A stretch of 64,000 bases of DNA from the NCBI RefSeq assembly GCF_031846185.1, contig NZ_JAVRIF010000004.1, forward strand, positions 248,001 through 312,000, read 5' to 3'. The notes under the pieces are model-generated. The model did not search any database, had not been told where the DNA came from, and saw nothing but the letters and a program-made list of their open reading frames with translations. This stretch comes from Thalassotalea_H castellviae (GTDB taxonomy: Bacteria > Pseudomonadota > Gammaproteobacteria > Enterobacterales > Alteromonadaceae). Shown here one piece after another: positions 26,413 through 34,597 of this stretch. How positions within the stretch are numbered: position 1 is the stretch's first letter; each line of letters opens with the position of its first letter. Made by a program: the position numbers and the translations under genes.

Positions 26413-27705
26413 ATGTCAGCAATACATAGCGACAGTTATCCACATTCCTACTATTTCTCAACAATGAATCATGCATCCTCGTATCCACATTTGTCAGAAG
26501 CTATTGAAGCGGATGTTTGTATTGTTGGCGGTGGTTTTAGTGGTATAGCTAGCGCTGTTGAATTAGCTGAGCGCGGATTTAATGTTGTATTGTTAGAGGC
26601 TAAGAAAATTGCTTGGGGGGCATCTGGTAGAAATGGCGGACAAATGATCCGCGGCATAGGCCATGACTTATCAGCCTTCAAAAAACAAATCGGTCATGAA
26701 GGCGTTGATGCTATCAGCCAAATGGGCTTTGAAGCAAATCAAGTGGTTATTGATCGCATTACTAAATATAACATCAAATGTGACTTAACCATGGGTTACT
26801 GTGATTTAGCTACTCGTACTAAAGATATGCATAGTCTAGAGCAAGACTATGAGCTCTTATCAAAAGGGAGTTATGGAGTAAAAGTTGAGTTATTAGATCA
26901 ACAACAATTACATCAACAGGTTGTCGGTTCTCAACGCTTTATCGGAGGTTTAACCGATGTAGGTAGTGGTCATTTACACCCATTAAACCTGTGCTTAGGA
27001 GAAGCGAAAGTTGCGCATGAACTCGGTGTCAGGCTATTTGAAAACTCACAAGTTATTAAGATAGAAAAAGGTGAAACAATCGTTGTTCATACCGAACATG
27101 GTAGAGTAAAAGCAAAACAAATGATCTTGGCAGGAAATGCATATTTAGGTGAATTAGTTCCTAAAATTTCAGGAAAAATACTACCGGCAGGCAGTTATAT
27201 TATTGCCACTGAACAATTACCGGAGGACCTTCATCAAGCTATTTTACCGAATAACCATGCCGTTTGTGATATGAAAATTGATTTAGATTATTTTCGATTA
27301 TCGGCCGATAAACGCCTACTTTTTGGTGGCATGTGTAATTATTCAGGTCGAGATCCTAAGGATATAAAAGCGGCATTACACCCAAAAATGTTAAAGGTTT
27401 TTCCTGAACTTTCAAATATTAAAATCGATTTCCAATGGGGAGGGATGATAGGTATTGGCGCTAATCGCTTACCGCAGATAGGTCGATTAACTCCTAATAT
27501 TTATTATGCTCAAGCCTATTCCGGCCATGGTGTGAATGTGACTCATATGGCAGCAAAATTATTGGCCCAAGCCATTAGCGGAAATTCTCAAGAATTTGAG
27601 TACTTTAATGAAGTTAAACATATGACGTTTCCTGGAGGCAGGCATTTGCGATCACCTTTACTCGCATTAGGTATGATGTATCACAAAATGATAGATGCCT
27701 TTTAA
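26413..27705 (+). CDS. puuB: Gamma-glutamylputrescine oxidase paralogue (PuuB/PauB-like)
   Basis: About 430 residues from the ATG at 26413, chosen because AAGGAAAA precedes it and the paralogue has the same N-terminus; the longer frame from 26362 crosses the promoter. Motifs parallel the oxidase at 19720: YPHSYYFSTMNHASSYPHL, VCIVGGGFSGIASAVELAER, AKKIAWGASGRNGGQMIRG, LLFGGMCNYSGRDP and NIYYAQAYSGHGVNVTHMA. It should oxidise a gamma-glutamylated polyamine. The pairing with puuR across a shared promoter suggests it is the directly regulated copy. A decayed amidohydrolase tail follows 50 bases downstream. Confidence 0.85.
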   Translation: MSAIHSDSYPHSYYFSTMNHASSYPHLSEAIEADVCIVGGGFSGIASAVELAERGFNVVLLEAKKIAWGASGRNGGQMIRGIGHDLSAFKKQIGHEGVDAISQMGFEANQVVIDRITKYNIKCDLTMGYCDLATRTKDMHSLEQDYELLSKGSYGVKVELLDQQQLHQQVVGSQRFIGGLTDVGSGHLHPLNLCLGEAKVAHELGVRLFENSQVIKIEKGETIVVHTEHGRVKAKQMILAGNAYLGELVPKISGKILPAGSYIIATEQLPEDLHQAILPNNHAVCDMKIDLDYFRLSADKRLLFGGMCNYSGRDPKDIKAALHPKMLKVFPELSNIKIDFQWGGMIGIGANRLPQIGRLTPNIYYAQAYSGHGVNVTHMAAKLLAQAISGNSQEFEYFNEVKHMTFPGGRHLRSPLLALGMMYHKMIDAF

Positions 27706-27756
27706 CCACAACCCGATAATCGCTTAACTTATACTCAAATGAAAAAATATCTAATA

Positions 27757-27995
27757 GTTAAATGTTAACGCCAAGCAAATCGAAAAACGGCAATGTTATT
27801 TGGTAGTTTTTCCTGCGTCGAGCGCTGGCAAATGAGGAATATTGGCTGTCTTAAAGATGAGAATAAGCCGATTTAGTAGTCAAAGCTAAATACTGATTTG
27901 AGCTCGGTTAAAGCAACACTCATAAGATAAAAATAATGAAAACCATATTAAGTGGTAAATCCGTTTATCAACGTACTGAACCATTAATACCGTAA
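27757..27995 (+). pseudogene. Decayed C-terminal remnant of a YtcJ-type amidohydrolase
   Basis: Translating this gap in shifting frames gives pieces that line up in order with the intact amidohydrolase at 9037-10797. MLFGS and then FPASSAG (27793-27829) match MSFGSDFPASGAG; IG (27841) and then ADLVV, with FEL after an in-frame stop, match SIGSITVGKKADLVLLDKNLFEV; HKIKIMKTILSGKSVYQR (27920-27973) matches HNVKVLQTILGGKTVYRA almost residue by residue. Stops, at least two frame changes and a deletion of about 60 codons between the first two pieces make it non-functional. No start or N-terminal part remains. It suggests that a receptor-amidohydrolase pair once existed here too. Confidence 0.75.
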
Positions 27996-28018
27996 ATAAT
28001 AGTAATAAAGGCAAAATC

Positions 28019-29326
28019 ATGACAGCTTTAGTTAATTCAACATTAAATACCATGTCGAGCCACCCTTTACGTGAAACGTTATATAACGAGTTGCATAATC
28101 GCCCTTTTCAGTCAATATCAAACCCTACACAAATTACGCATATTGCTATCCAGCATGAAGGTAAATTAAAGCATGCAGAACATAGCTTTCTATCGCTTTT
28201 ATGCAATCGATTTCAAGTCAATACCCCTGCCACAACTATGCCGTGCTTTTATCAAAATTTTGGTTTATTTCGTTTGCGTTGGGAACGTCATATGGAATAT
28301 TAAACCTATACCATTATTCATGAAGCACCATTAACGAATTCGCCGTTTGTTAAAAATGCAATAGACTATGTGCCTAGCGATTGGCTTGAACACATGCCAG
28401 GAAAAGTTGTTGCCGCGTTGCATCTTGTTATTGAGCCTCAAACAAGTGAAACAGATAAAAATATTAATCAGTTTTTTGATAATATGCGACTAATTGCAAG
28501 TGCCCCATACAATGGTTTAGCGCAAGTTTGGACATCCTATAAATTGCATGATGATGGTTTTGGGCGGTTCTTAGTTTTTGAAAACACTTTGTCTGCTGAA
28601 CAGCTAGGACGATTAATACAACAACTGTTGCAATTAGATACATACCGCTTAATGGCTACGTTAGGCTTGCCTTTAGCACAAGCCATTAACAGCGAGTTAA
28701 ATCAGCTAGATATACAGTTAAAACAAGTTACAGCTTGTATCGCACAAGACAATGCAAGTGATGATAGAATACTGCTGGCACAAGTATCGGCTATTGCTGC
28801 GAAAGTTGAAGATTTTCGTAGCCAAAGCAACTACCGTTTTTCTGCCACTAATGCCTATCATGACGTGGTATTACAACGTATGGATGAGCTAAAGGAGCAT
28901 GAAATTTCGGGTCATATGACCTTACAAGAATTTTTAATGCGAAGAATAACACCCGCCGTAAAAACCTGCCGAACGGCAGCAAACCATCTTGAGGATATTT
29001 CACGCCGAGTGAGCCGTGCAAGTGACTTACTTAGAACCCGTGTTGAAATGATGTTACAAGAGCAAAATCAAAAACTACTAAAATCAATGAATCGTTGGGC
29101 TCATGTGCAAATGCGCTTACAACAAACCGTAGAAGGCTTGTCAGTTGCTGCGATTAGCTATTATGGTATTCAGTTATTTGAAACGGCGTTAAATTCATTT
29201 AGTGCGTTTGGTGTTGAAGTGAACCATAAACTTGTTACCGGTATTGCAGTGCCGCTGGTTGTTGTTAGTGTGTTTTTAGGTACAAGGCTTATTCATCATA
29301 AGCTCATGAAGAATATTGATGAATAG
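28019..29326 (+). pseudogene. DUF3422-family membrane protein gene interrupted by one in-frame stop
   Basis: Two open stretches, 28019-28303 and 28370-29326, are in the same frame and are separated only by TAA at 28301-28303 and 21 clean codons after it. Together they make about 435 codons, the normal size of the family. The first part has HPLRETLYNELHNRPFQSIS and FRLRWERHMEY. After the stop, TYTIIHEAP continues where relatives read straight on. The C-terminus has a coiled region (NHLEDISRRVSRASDLLRTR) and hydrophobic segments (GLSVAAISYYGIQLF; GIAVPLVVVSVFLGTRL). The lack of further damage means the change is recent, a sequencing error, or tolerated. The family's function is unknown to me. 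Confidence 0.75.
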
Positions 29327-29667
29327 TGACGTCTAACGCACTGCTATTTGTGAAAGTATGAATTTACCAGCGCAAATGGTTGTCATATATTTTTTGAAAC
29401 TTATCACTTTCTGTTAGTTTTTTCAGATCGATATAAAATCGTCTCGAAAATTTTTGCTGTAAATACTGAGTAATAATCACTCGGTTCACATTTAGTGAAT
29501 GTTATATTCATCAACTTTATTCATTACAATTTCATTGCTTTTTTTGATTAAAATGAAACCAAATAAACTTAGCTTCAATATTGTGACTTCTTCTGAGGAT
29601 TTGATTGCACTGGCTGCTATTCGTTCGACAACAATAGCAACCAGTAAATACAAATAATTAAGTAATA
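29327..29667. other. Convergent intergenic region with an inverted repeat
   Basis: No gene seen in 340 AT-rich bases. ACTGGCTGCTATT (29609-29621) and AATAGCAACCAGT (29633-29645) form a 13-base stem with one mismatch ahead of the membrane-protein stop codon, possibly a transcription end signal without a T-run. Confidence 0.4.
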
Positions 29668-30519
29668 TTAGCGTATGTTGCTTTGATTATTTCGCTCGGC
29701 AACTTCTGCTTGCCATTCGAATATATTCATTTCAATTAAAACAAATGCAACAATCCATAAAAAAGCATCCCAAAATTCAAGGAAATTCCCTGTTACGCCC
29801 CAATAAATAGCAGCCATGAGTAGAATACTATAAATCGTAACTTTCACGAATCGATTGTATTTTTCCCAAAATTTACTGGAAATATTACCTAATTGAGTTT
29901 GCACATCAACTTCAAGCATTACCACGACACAAACCCAAGCTGAAGCATTTAATAGATCAACCCAAGCTAACATCTTTGTCTCTTGTAATGTATTGGCATC
30001 AACAATAACTTTAAAAGGAGTATGAGCATAAAACGCTGTATTAGCGGTAGATAAGGTTTTACAAGTTTCAGCGGTTATCTCATTATAAACATTGAGGGTT
30101 TCCATAAACTTCCATTCTTTTACCAAACTACATATATCTGTTATCTGATGAGGTACGAATTGGCCAATCAGTCCAACCTTAGTCATATACCCATAAAGTG
30201 AATATAAGATAAAAATATAACAAAAAGCGCGAATACCATGGATTGTCTTTTTGGTAGCCCCAACCAGTTTTGAGTCATCAATTACATAGGTTTCTAACTC
30301 AAATAAAAGGAGTAAAACTAGCCATGCAGCGGTATCAATTGTTGAAGAAAAAGCTTCGATAATATTATCTAGCGTTATGCCTGAAGCAAAGACTACTTTA
30401 CTTGCCAACCATTCTTCTCGAAAAAATAAATAAACATTGATCGCTAATAAGGTATACACCAAGTATTTAAATGCCTGATAACCCCATTGATGAAAATGTT
30501 TTTTGATAACTTGATTCAT
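29668..30519 (-). CDS. Conserved-looking integral membrane protein of unknown function
   Basis: About 283 residues. ATG 30519 is preferred because AGGTGA lies nine bases ahead; GTG 30531 overlaps that site. At least five hydrophobic segments are visible (YLVYTLLAINVYLFF, TAAWLVLLLLFELE, IRAFCYIFILYSLYGYMT, LNASAWVCVVVMLEVDV, VTIYSILLMAAIYWGV and FLWIVAFVLIEMNIFEW). There is a soluble loop at about 130-190 with two cysteines (DICSLVKEW, AETCKTL). Acidic residues inside or next to segments (FELE, LEVD, IEMN) recur. I do not recognise a family. It follows the polyamine aminotransferase gene in the same direction, but a strong hairpin separates them, so it is only loosely tied to the puu operon. 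Confidence 0.7.
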   Translation of the reverse strand: MNQVIKKHFHQWGYQAFKYLVYTLLAINVYLFFREEWLASKVVFASGITLDNIIEAFSSTIDTAAWLVLLLLFELETYVIDDSKLVGATKKTIHGIRAFCYIFILYSLYGYMTKVGLIGQFVPHQITDICSLVKEWKFMETLNVYNEITAETCKTLSTANTAFYAHTPFKVIVDANTLQETKMLAWVDLLNASAWVCVVVMLEVDVQTQLGNISSKFWEKYNRFVKVTIYSILLMAAIYWGVTGNFLEFWDAFLWIVAFVLIEMNIFEWQAEVAERNNQSNIR

Positions 30520-30548
30520 ATAAACGTTCACCTATTGCTTTTAAAACA

Positions 30549-30581
30549 TATAAGCCGCTAATGTTTAGCGGCTTATATGAA
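30549..30581 (-). terminator. Perfect 15-base hairpin after the spuC-like gene
   Basis: CATATAAGCCGCTAA (30549-30563) and TTAGCGGCTTATATG (30567-30581) pair fully around a 3-base loop, followed in the direction of transcription by TTTTAAAA. It should end most puuD-puuA-spuC transcripts. Confidence 0.8.
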
Positions 30582-30586
30582 TAACT

Positions 30587-31978
30587 TTAAAGTAAATTGA
30601 AGTACTTAGCTGTTTCATCTAAGGTTTTAACTGCTTTTTCTACTAATTCATCAATTTCTGCTTTGGTGATCACTAATGGCGGAGAAATAATCATAGTATC
30701 TCCACAAGGGCGCATAATAAGTCCATTTGCCATTGAAAAATCTCGACAAATACCGCCTGCTTTAGCGTCAGGTGCTATACGTTCCTTGGTGTCTTTGTTT
30801 TTAACTAACTCAAGACCCGCTACCATACCTAAACCACGAGTTTCGCCAACAATAGGGTGAGCAGCTAATTCTTGCCATCTTTTTTGTAAATAAGGTGAGG
30901 TATCATTTTTAACCCGCTCAATAACCCCTTCAGACTCTAATAATTCAATATTTTTAAGTGCTACTGCTGCTGCAACTGGGTGGCCTGAATACGTAAAGCC
31001 ATGATTAAAATCACCGCCCTTTTCAATTAACGTATGAGCGACTCGGTCACCAACAATGACACCACCAATTGGTAAGTAACCAGAAGACAAGCCTTTAGCA
31101 ATAGGCATAAGATCAGGTTTTAAATCATAATACTGACTAGCAAACCATTCACCGGTACGGCCAAAGCCAGAAATAACTTCATCAACCACTAGCAATATAT
31201 CGTATTTGGCTAAAATTCGTTTGATCTCAGGCCAATAACTTGCAGGAGGAACAATTACGCCACCAGCCCCCTGAAAGGGTTCAGCAATAAAAGCGGCTAT
31301 ATTGTTCTCACCTATTTCTAAAATTTTAGTTTCAAGGCTTTGTGCCGCTTTTATGCCAAAGGCTTCTTGTGTATCGTCTCCACCTTCTTTGAAATAATAA
31401 GGCTGGTCAATATGAGATATGCCTTCAATCGGCAAATCACCTTGTTCATGCATATACCCCATACCGCCAAGACTTGCGCCCACGACAGTTGAACCATGAT
31501 AAGCATTTTTACGACTGATGAACTGCTTTTTAGTTGGCTGACCTTTTAGATCCCAAAAACGGCGCACCATTCTAAAAATGGTATCGTTTGCTTCAGAACC
31601 CGAGCCAGTAAAAAATACTTTATTCATATGCGTAGGTGCAAGTGAGGCTATTTTTTCAGCTAACTTTGCTGCAGGTGCGTGAGTCGTTTTAAAAAATAAA
31701 TTGTAATAAGGCAGTTCTTTCATTTGCTTGGTGGCAACGTCAACTAATTCTTGACGACCATAGCCGATATTAACGCACCAAAGCCCTGCCATCGCATCAA
31801 GTAATTTATTGCCATTGTCATCATAAATATAAACACCGTGGGCTTTATTGATCACTCTAGAGCCATGTTCAGCTAGCTCTTTATTATTGCTAAAAGGGGA
31901 GAAATGATGTTTTATATCTTTGGTTTGAATATCGTTAAAGCTTGCCGCTTTATTTGTTAAAGTATCGCTCATGCTCAA
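30587..31978 (-). CDS. spuC: Putrescine/polyamine:pyruvate aminotransferase (SpuC-like)
   Basis: A 463-residue class III aminotransferase. It shows HHFSPFSNNKELAEHGSRVI and the family's LLDAMAGLWCVNIGYGRQEL, then VFFTGSGSEANDTIFRMVRR, AYHGSTVVGASLGGMG, LLVVDEVISGFGRTG and the PLP lysine in LMPIAKGLSSGYLPIGG. The combination is typical of SpuC, which moves an amino group from putrescine (also cadaverine or spermidine) to pyruvate. It lies 7 bases after the gamma-glutamylpolyamine synthetase gene, so both routes of putrescine breakdown share one operon. Other omega-amine substrates cannot be excluded. Confidence 0.87.
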   Translation of the reverse strand: MSMSDTLTNKAASFNDIQTKDIKHHFSPFSNNKELAEHGSRVINKAHGVYIYDDNGNKLLDAMAGLWCVNIGYGRQELVDVATKQMKELPYYNLFFKTTHAPAAKLAEKIASLAPTHMNKVFFTGSGSEANDTIFRMVRRFWDLKGQPTKKQFISRKNAYHGSTVVGASLGGMGYMHEQGDLPIEGISHIDQPYYFKEGGDDTQEAFGIKAAQSLETKILEIGENNIAAFIAEPFQGAGGVIVPPASYWPEIKRILAKYDILLVVDEVISGFGRTGEWFASQYYDLKPDLMPIAKGLSSGYLPIGGVIVGDRVAHTLIEKGGDFNHGFTYSGHPVAAAVALKNIELLESEGVIERVKNDTSPYLQKRWQELAAHPIVGETRGLGMVAGLELVKNKDTKERIAPDAKAGGICRDFSMANGLIMRPCGDTMIISPPLVITKAEIDELVEKAVKTLDETAKYFNLL

Positions 31979-31985
31979 TCCCCCG

Positions 31986-33338
31986 TTACACTGTGGTTAA
32001 TAAATAATGTCGTTCCCACGAAGTTACTACACTTTTAAATTTATTGTATTCCGCTTGTCTGGTTGCCAAAAAACCATCAACGAAATTTTCCCCCAAATAC
32101 TCTCTAATCGTTTCGCTGTTTTTCATTAACTCAATGGATGCTTCTATATTCTGTGGGATTTGATCATTTCGCTCTTTATTAGCTTTATGAGAAGTTTCTG
32201 CTGACGGTTGAGTTTTTTCCATCATGCCGATATATCCACAAATGAGCGTAGCAGCAATGGCTAAATAAGGATTAGCATCCGCACCCGGCAAGCGGTTCTC
32301 TACACGTTTCGCTATGGGTGGGGCATCTGGTACTCGTAAACCTACTGTTCGATTTTCAATACCCCAATGCAGATTAGTTGGTGTTGCTTGGTCTGCTAAA
32401 AAACGGCGATAAGAATTTACATTAGGTGCGAACATTGGCATGACTTGTCCAGTGTATTTTTGCAAACCGCCTAAGTAATGGTAAAACGCTTCACTAAATC
32501 CTGAGTCATTGTTTTCATCAGAAAAAATATTTTTACCGCTATCGATATGAACAATACTTTGATGAATATGCATAGCACTGCCCGGTTGATCAGAGATAGG
32601 CTTAGCCATAAAAGTCGCGGTAATGCCATGTTTTTCCGCTGCCGCTTTTACGGTACGTTTAAAAACAAAAACTTGGTCGGCTAAGTTAATAGGGTCACCA
32701 TGATTAAAATTAAACTCGAACTGAGCTCGCCCTTCTTCATGAACCACTATATCAAGCTCTAAGCCCTGCTCTTTAGCCCATTTGTAGATGTCTTTTAACA
32801 GGAAATCAAATTCACTAATCGCATCAATTCCAAATGATTGACGCCCAATTTCTGCCCTTCCCGACTGACCTAATGGCGCTTCTAATATCTGATTTGAATC
32901 TGTGGTAGTTTTCGTTAAATATAACTCCATTTCTGGTGCAATTACTGCCTTCCACCCCTTATTTGCATAAAGTTCTACTACCTTTTTTAATAGGTTGCGT
33001 GGCGATAAATCAATATCTTTATCTTGATGGTCAACACAATCATGAATAATCATTGCTGTTGGTTCATCAGCCCATGGCAACATAAAACAAGCATTAGCAT
33101 CTGGTTTTAAAATCATATCAATATCTCGTTCATCTGCTAAGGTATATAGATACTTACTTTCCACCAAATCACCCGTTGCTCCCATCAATAAAATGGTTTC
33201 ACCTAAACGGCAGCCGCCATCTTCTATAAATTTCTCAACAGGAAAAACTTTCCCCCTAGCAATGCCGGTATGATCACCTATCAAACATTGCACGTGTTTT
33301 ACGTTATGTTCTGCTAACCATTGAATTATTTTATCCAT
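31986..33338 (-). CDS. puuA: Gamma-glutamylpolyamine synthetase (PuuA/PauA, glutamine synthetase family)
   Basis: About 450 residues from the ATG at 33338, which overlaps the end of puuD by 8 bases and has GAGAAA upstream; the longer frame to 33389 is less likely. Glutamine-synthetase-type motifs are present: LIGDHTGIARGKVFPVEKF at the N-terminus, APEMELYLT for the metal-binding glutamates, AQFEFNFNHGDP, GSAMHIHQSI and NRTVGLRVPDAPPIAKRVENRLPGAD (a few residues longer than a core motif). PuuA-type enzymes ligate glutamate to one amino group of putrescine with ATP. The puuD, puuB and puuC genes around it support this role over nitrogen assimilation. Confidence 0.87.
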   Translation of the reverse strand: MDKIIQWLAEHNVKHVQCLIGDHTGIARGKVFPVEKFIEDGGCRLGETILLMGATGDLVESKYLYTLADERDIDMILKPDANACFMLPWADEPTAMIIHDCVDHQDKDIDLSPRNLLKKVVELYANKGWKAVIAPEMELYLTKTTTDSNQILEAPLGQSGRAEIGRQSFGIDAISEFDFLLKDIYKWAKEQGLELDIVVHEEGRAQFEFNFNHGDPINLADQVFVFKRTVKAAAEKHGITATFMAKPISDQPGSAMHIHQSIVHIDSGKNIFSDENNDSGFSEAFYHYLGGLQKYTGQVMPMFAPNVNSYRRFLADQATPTNLHWGIENRTVGLRVPDAPPIAKRVENRLPGADANPYLAIAATLICGYIGMMEKTQPSAETSHKANKERNDQIPQNIEASIELMKNSETIREYLGENFVDGFLATRQAEYNKFKSVVTSWERHYLLTTV

Positions 33339-34113
33339 TATTATTTCTCGCTGTTTGTCTAGCCTTACAAGCGGTGCCAAAGGCCGCAAAAAGTTTTCTA
33401 TTTTTATTGTTTTTTGCTACTTTCCATTCTGGATGCCACTGTACCGCCATTGAAAATACTTTAGCGTTAGTCACTGAAAAAGCTTCACATAATCCATCTT
33501 CACTCATGGCTTCAATCGTTAAGTTATCCGCCAATTTATCAACGCCTTGCGTATGCAAAGAGTTCACCTTCACTGTCTCAGTTTCCATTATTTTTGACAA
33601 CTGACCGTCTGGCATTAATTTGACTTGATGGCAATCAGCATATTGTTCATCTAAGGAGAGACTTTTATTTTCTCTGTGTTCTTGAAATATTTTTTGCTCA
33701 TGAAGTTGTTGATGCAAAGTACCGCCAAAAGCAACATTCATTTCTTGAAAACCACGACATATGCCAAAGATAGGAACACCGTTTGTTATCGCTTGTTTGA
33801 TTAGCCCGAAACTTGTTTTATCTCTAGCTATATCTAGCTTCGTACCTTCAATAGCCTCAGTTTCTTGATAGTTCAAAGGGTCGACCATTGAATAGCCGCC
33901 AGGTAGCAATATACCGTCGATAGATGTTAACAAATCCTCAAAACGGGTTTGCTCAGCCATTGCAGGAATGAGAATAGGAATACAGCCGGCAGCATCAATA
34001 ATCGCTTGTATGTATTTATTGCCTGTCATATGAAAAGGATGTGGCCCAACTTGTTCAAGATCACATAAAATGCCAACAACAGGTAAGTTATCTTTTTCCA
34101 TAGTATATTTCAT
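33331..34113 (-). CDS. puuD: Gamma-glutamyl-GABA hydrolase (PuuD/PauD, class I glutamine amidotransferase-like)
   Basis: A 260-residue peptidase C26-type hydrolase. PVVGILCDLEQVGPHPFHMT opens the fold, LPGGYSMVDPLNYQE forms the substrate loop, the catalytic cysteine is in FGICRGFQEMNVAFGGTLHQ, and the His of the triad is in AVQWHPEW. It releases GABA and glutamate from gamma-glutamyl-GABA, the last step of the Puu pathway. It is the first gene of the operon puuD-puuA-spuC. The start may be ATG 34113 or ATG 34101. A PuuR-type motif lies about 40-50 bases upstream. A GABA aminotransferase is not clearly present, unless one of the class III enzymes here takes that role. Confidence 0.88.
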   Translation of the reverse strand: MKYTMEKDNLPVVGILCDLEQVGPHPFHMTGNKYIQAIIDAAGCIPILIPAMAEQTRFEDLLTSIDGILLPGGYSMVDPLNYQETEAIEGTKLDIARDKTSFGLIKQAITNGVPIFGICRGFQEMNVAFGGTLHQQLHEQKIFQEHRENKSLSLDEQYADCHQVKLMPDGQLSKIMETETVKVNSLHTQGVDKLADNLTIEAMSEDGLCEAFSVTNAKVFSMAVQWHPEWKVAKNNKNRKLFAAFGTACKARQTARNNNG

Positions 34114-34597
34114 CGATCATTTAGTGTTTGTTTTAATGAACAGTAACACACTAAAATATTGAACGCCTAATAAAATTTACCCTTTTATGGCATTATTTAA
34201 TTAACAACGAAATACCTTGTTTATATTTTCCTTTATAAATTAATAAGCTAGTCAACGTAAAATAAAACAAACAGTTATTAAATTTATTAATGTTTATATA
34301 TTTATAGGGAACTGTATGTACTGATATTAGTTTCTAAACATTCATGCCATTTTTAATAAATGTAGTTGAATGAGAGCAAGGAACTGGAAGTAAAATGACT
34401 TAAATAAAGAGACATTAAAGCCACAGATCAAGAAAAATCCTCTCAGTTGACGGCAAGTTTTTTTGACATTGCACATTCATAGAAGTTGTTTTGCTTATTA
34501 ATAACGGGGTTATTGATGTTTCATTACGGATCACCTAGTGTACAAGTTGTGATTTTTTAGTTAATCGTGTTGTAAAATCCGAAGGTATTTTAGCTTT
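34114..34597. other. Divergent intergenic region between puuD and a response regulator gene
   Basis: About 480 bases, AT-rich. Apart from the operator at 34152-34166 I see no gene, RNA or strong hairpin. Confidence 0.5.
34152..34166 (-). promoter_or_regulatory. Proposed PuuR-type operator, copy 6
   Basis: TAAAATATTGAACGC, upstream of the puuD-puuA-spuC operon, differs by one base from the copy upstream of puuR (26311-26325, read on the complement). Confidence 0.55.

Noticed and set aside
33338..33389. Longer N-terminus of the gamma-glutamylpolyamine synthetase
   Set aside because: The extension lies inside puuD in another frame and adds residues that the glutamine synthetase family does not have; the ATG at 33338 has a ribosome site.
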